A stretch of DNA of 6,007 nt from an uncultured Eubacteriales bacterium (GTDB lineage Bacteria > Bacillota > Clostridia > Christensenellales > Borkfalkiaceae), in NCBI GenBank assembly GCA_905207385.1, contig CAJLLH010000076.1:1-6007 (forward strand). The letters run 5' to 3'. Made by a program: the position numbers and the translations under genes. The notes under the pieces are model-generated. The model was given only the letters and a program-made list of their open reading frames with translations. It did not search any database and was not told where the DNA came from. This document shows, piece after piece, positions 5,863 through 6,007 of this stretch (position 1 is its first letter; every line of letters begins with the position of its first letter).

Positions 5863-6007
5863 TCATATGCACTAATAAAAATTTATTTAAGCAAATCATA
5901 AAAACCATAAATCTTAAATTATAAATCTTTAAGCAGAAGCGGCATTTTTGCAATTGAACCGCATATATGGCTTAAATATTCTGTTTTTTATAGAAAAGAG
6001 CAGTTTA
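5863..6007. other. AT-rich intergenic sequence with no recognisable gene
   Basis: No coding potential or RNA gene is visible. The only structure seen is a 9-base direct repeat ATAAATCTT (5907-5915 and 5921-5929) and a weak plus-strand promoter-like pair (TTGAAC 5954-5959, 17 bases, TATTCT 5977-5982). The second could serve a divergent gene beyond the window; both could be chance in such AT-rich DNA. Confidence 0.4.

Noticed and set aside
5763..6007. T-box or amino-acid riboswitch ahead of the transporter operon
   Set aside because: The strong promoter leaves only about 25 transcribed bases before the start codon, and no T-box AGGGTGG-type sequence is seen on the minus strand.

Overview
All five convincing genes lie on the minus strand. 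They look like a Bacillota/Clostridia-type chromosome of moderate GC: strong AGGAGG-type ribosome binding sites, sigma-A-like promoters with extended -10 elements, compact operons, AT-rich promoter regions and GC-rich terminator stems. An uncultured gut Clostridia lineage is a reasonable guess, but it is inference; nothing in the window fixes the genus. No tRNA, rRNA, CRISPR array, insertion sequence or phage gene was seen.

In transcription order (right to left), the window opens with an AT-rich upstream region (about 5763-6007). It holds a clear promoter (TTGACA, 17-bp spacer, TGT-TATTAT) with a perfect 10-bp inverted repeat just upstream. This promoter drives a three-gene ABC importer: an exported substrate-binding protein (4767-5762), a membrane permease (3789-4754) and an ATPase (2993-3796). 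The genes are tightly packed. The second start is 12 bases after the first stop, and the third overlaps the second by 8 bases with its Shine-Dalgarno inside the permease's last codons. The system belongs to the COG2984/COG4120/COG1101 group (TrpXYZ-like). Characterised relatives handle aromatic amino acids, but the substrate here is not proven. The operon ends at a 17-bp perfect GC-rich hairpin, followed by a second GC-rich hairpin.

Next is a separately transcribed M18 metallo-aminopeptidase (1366-2766) with its own extended -10 promoter and a complete set of metal and catalytic residues. A long imperfect hairpin follows it, but the T-rich flank lies on the opposite side from that expected for a minus-strand terminator. 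Last is a family 2 glycosyltransferase (90-1115), also with its own promoter. It probably modifies a cell-surface polysaccharide or glycoconjugate. The sequence after its stop (1-89) shows no clear terminator or gene.

The importer and the aminopeptidase both fit amino-acid acquisition or turnover, but they are separate transcription units, so adjacency alone does not prove a link. The region reads as ordinary housekeeping and accessory chromosome. I do not see a new multi-gene system. The points most worth a second look are the operator-like repeat, the substrate-binding protein with no lipobox, and the unusual hairpins.
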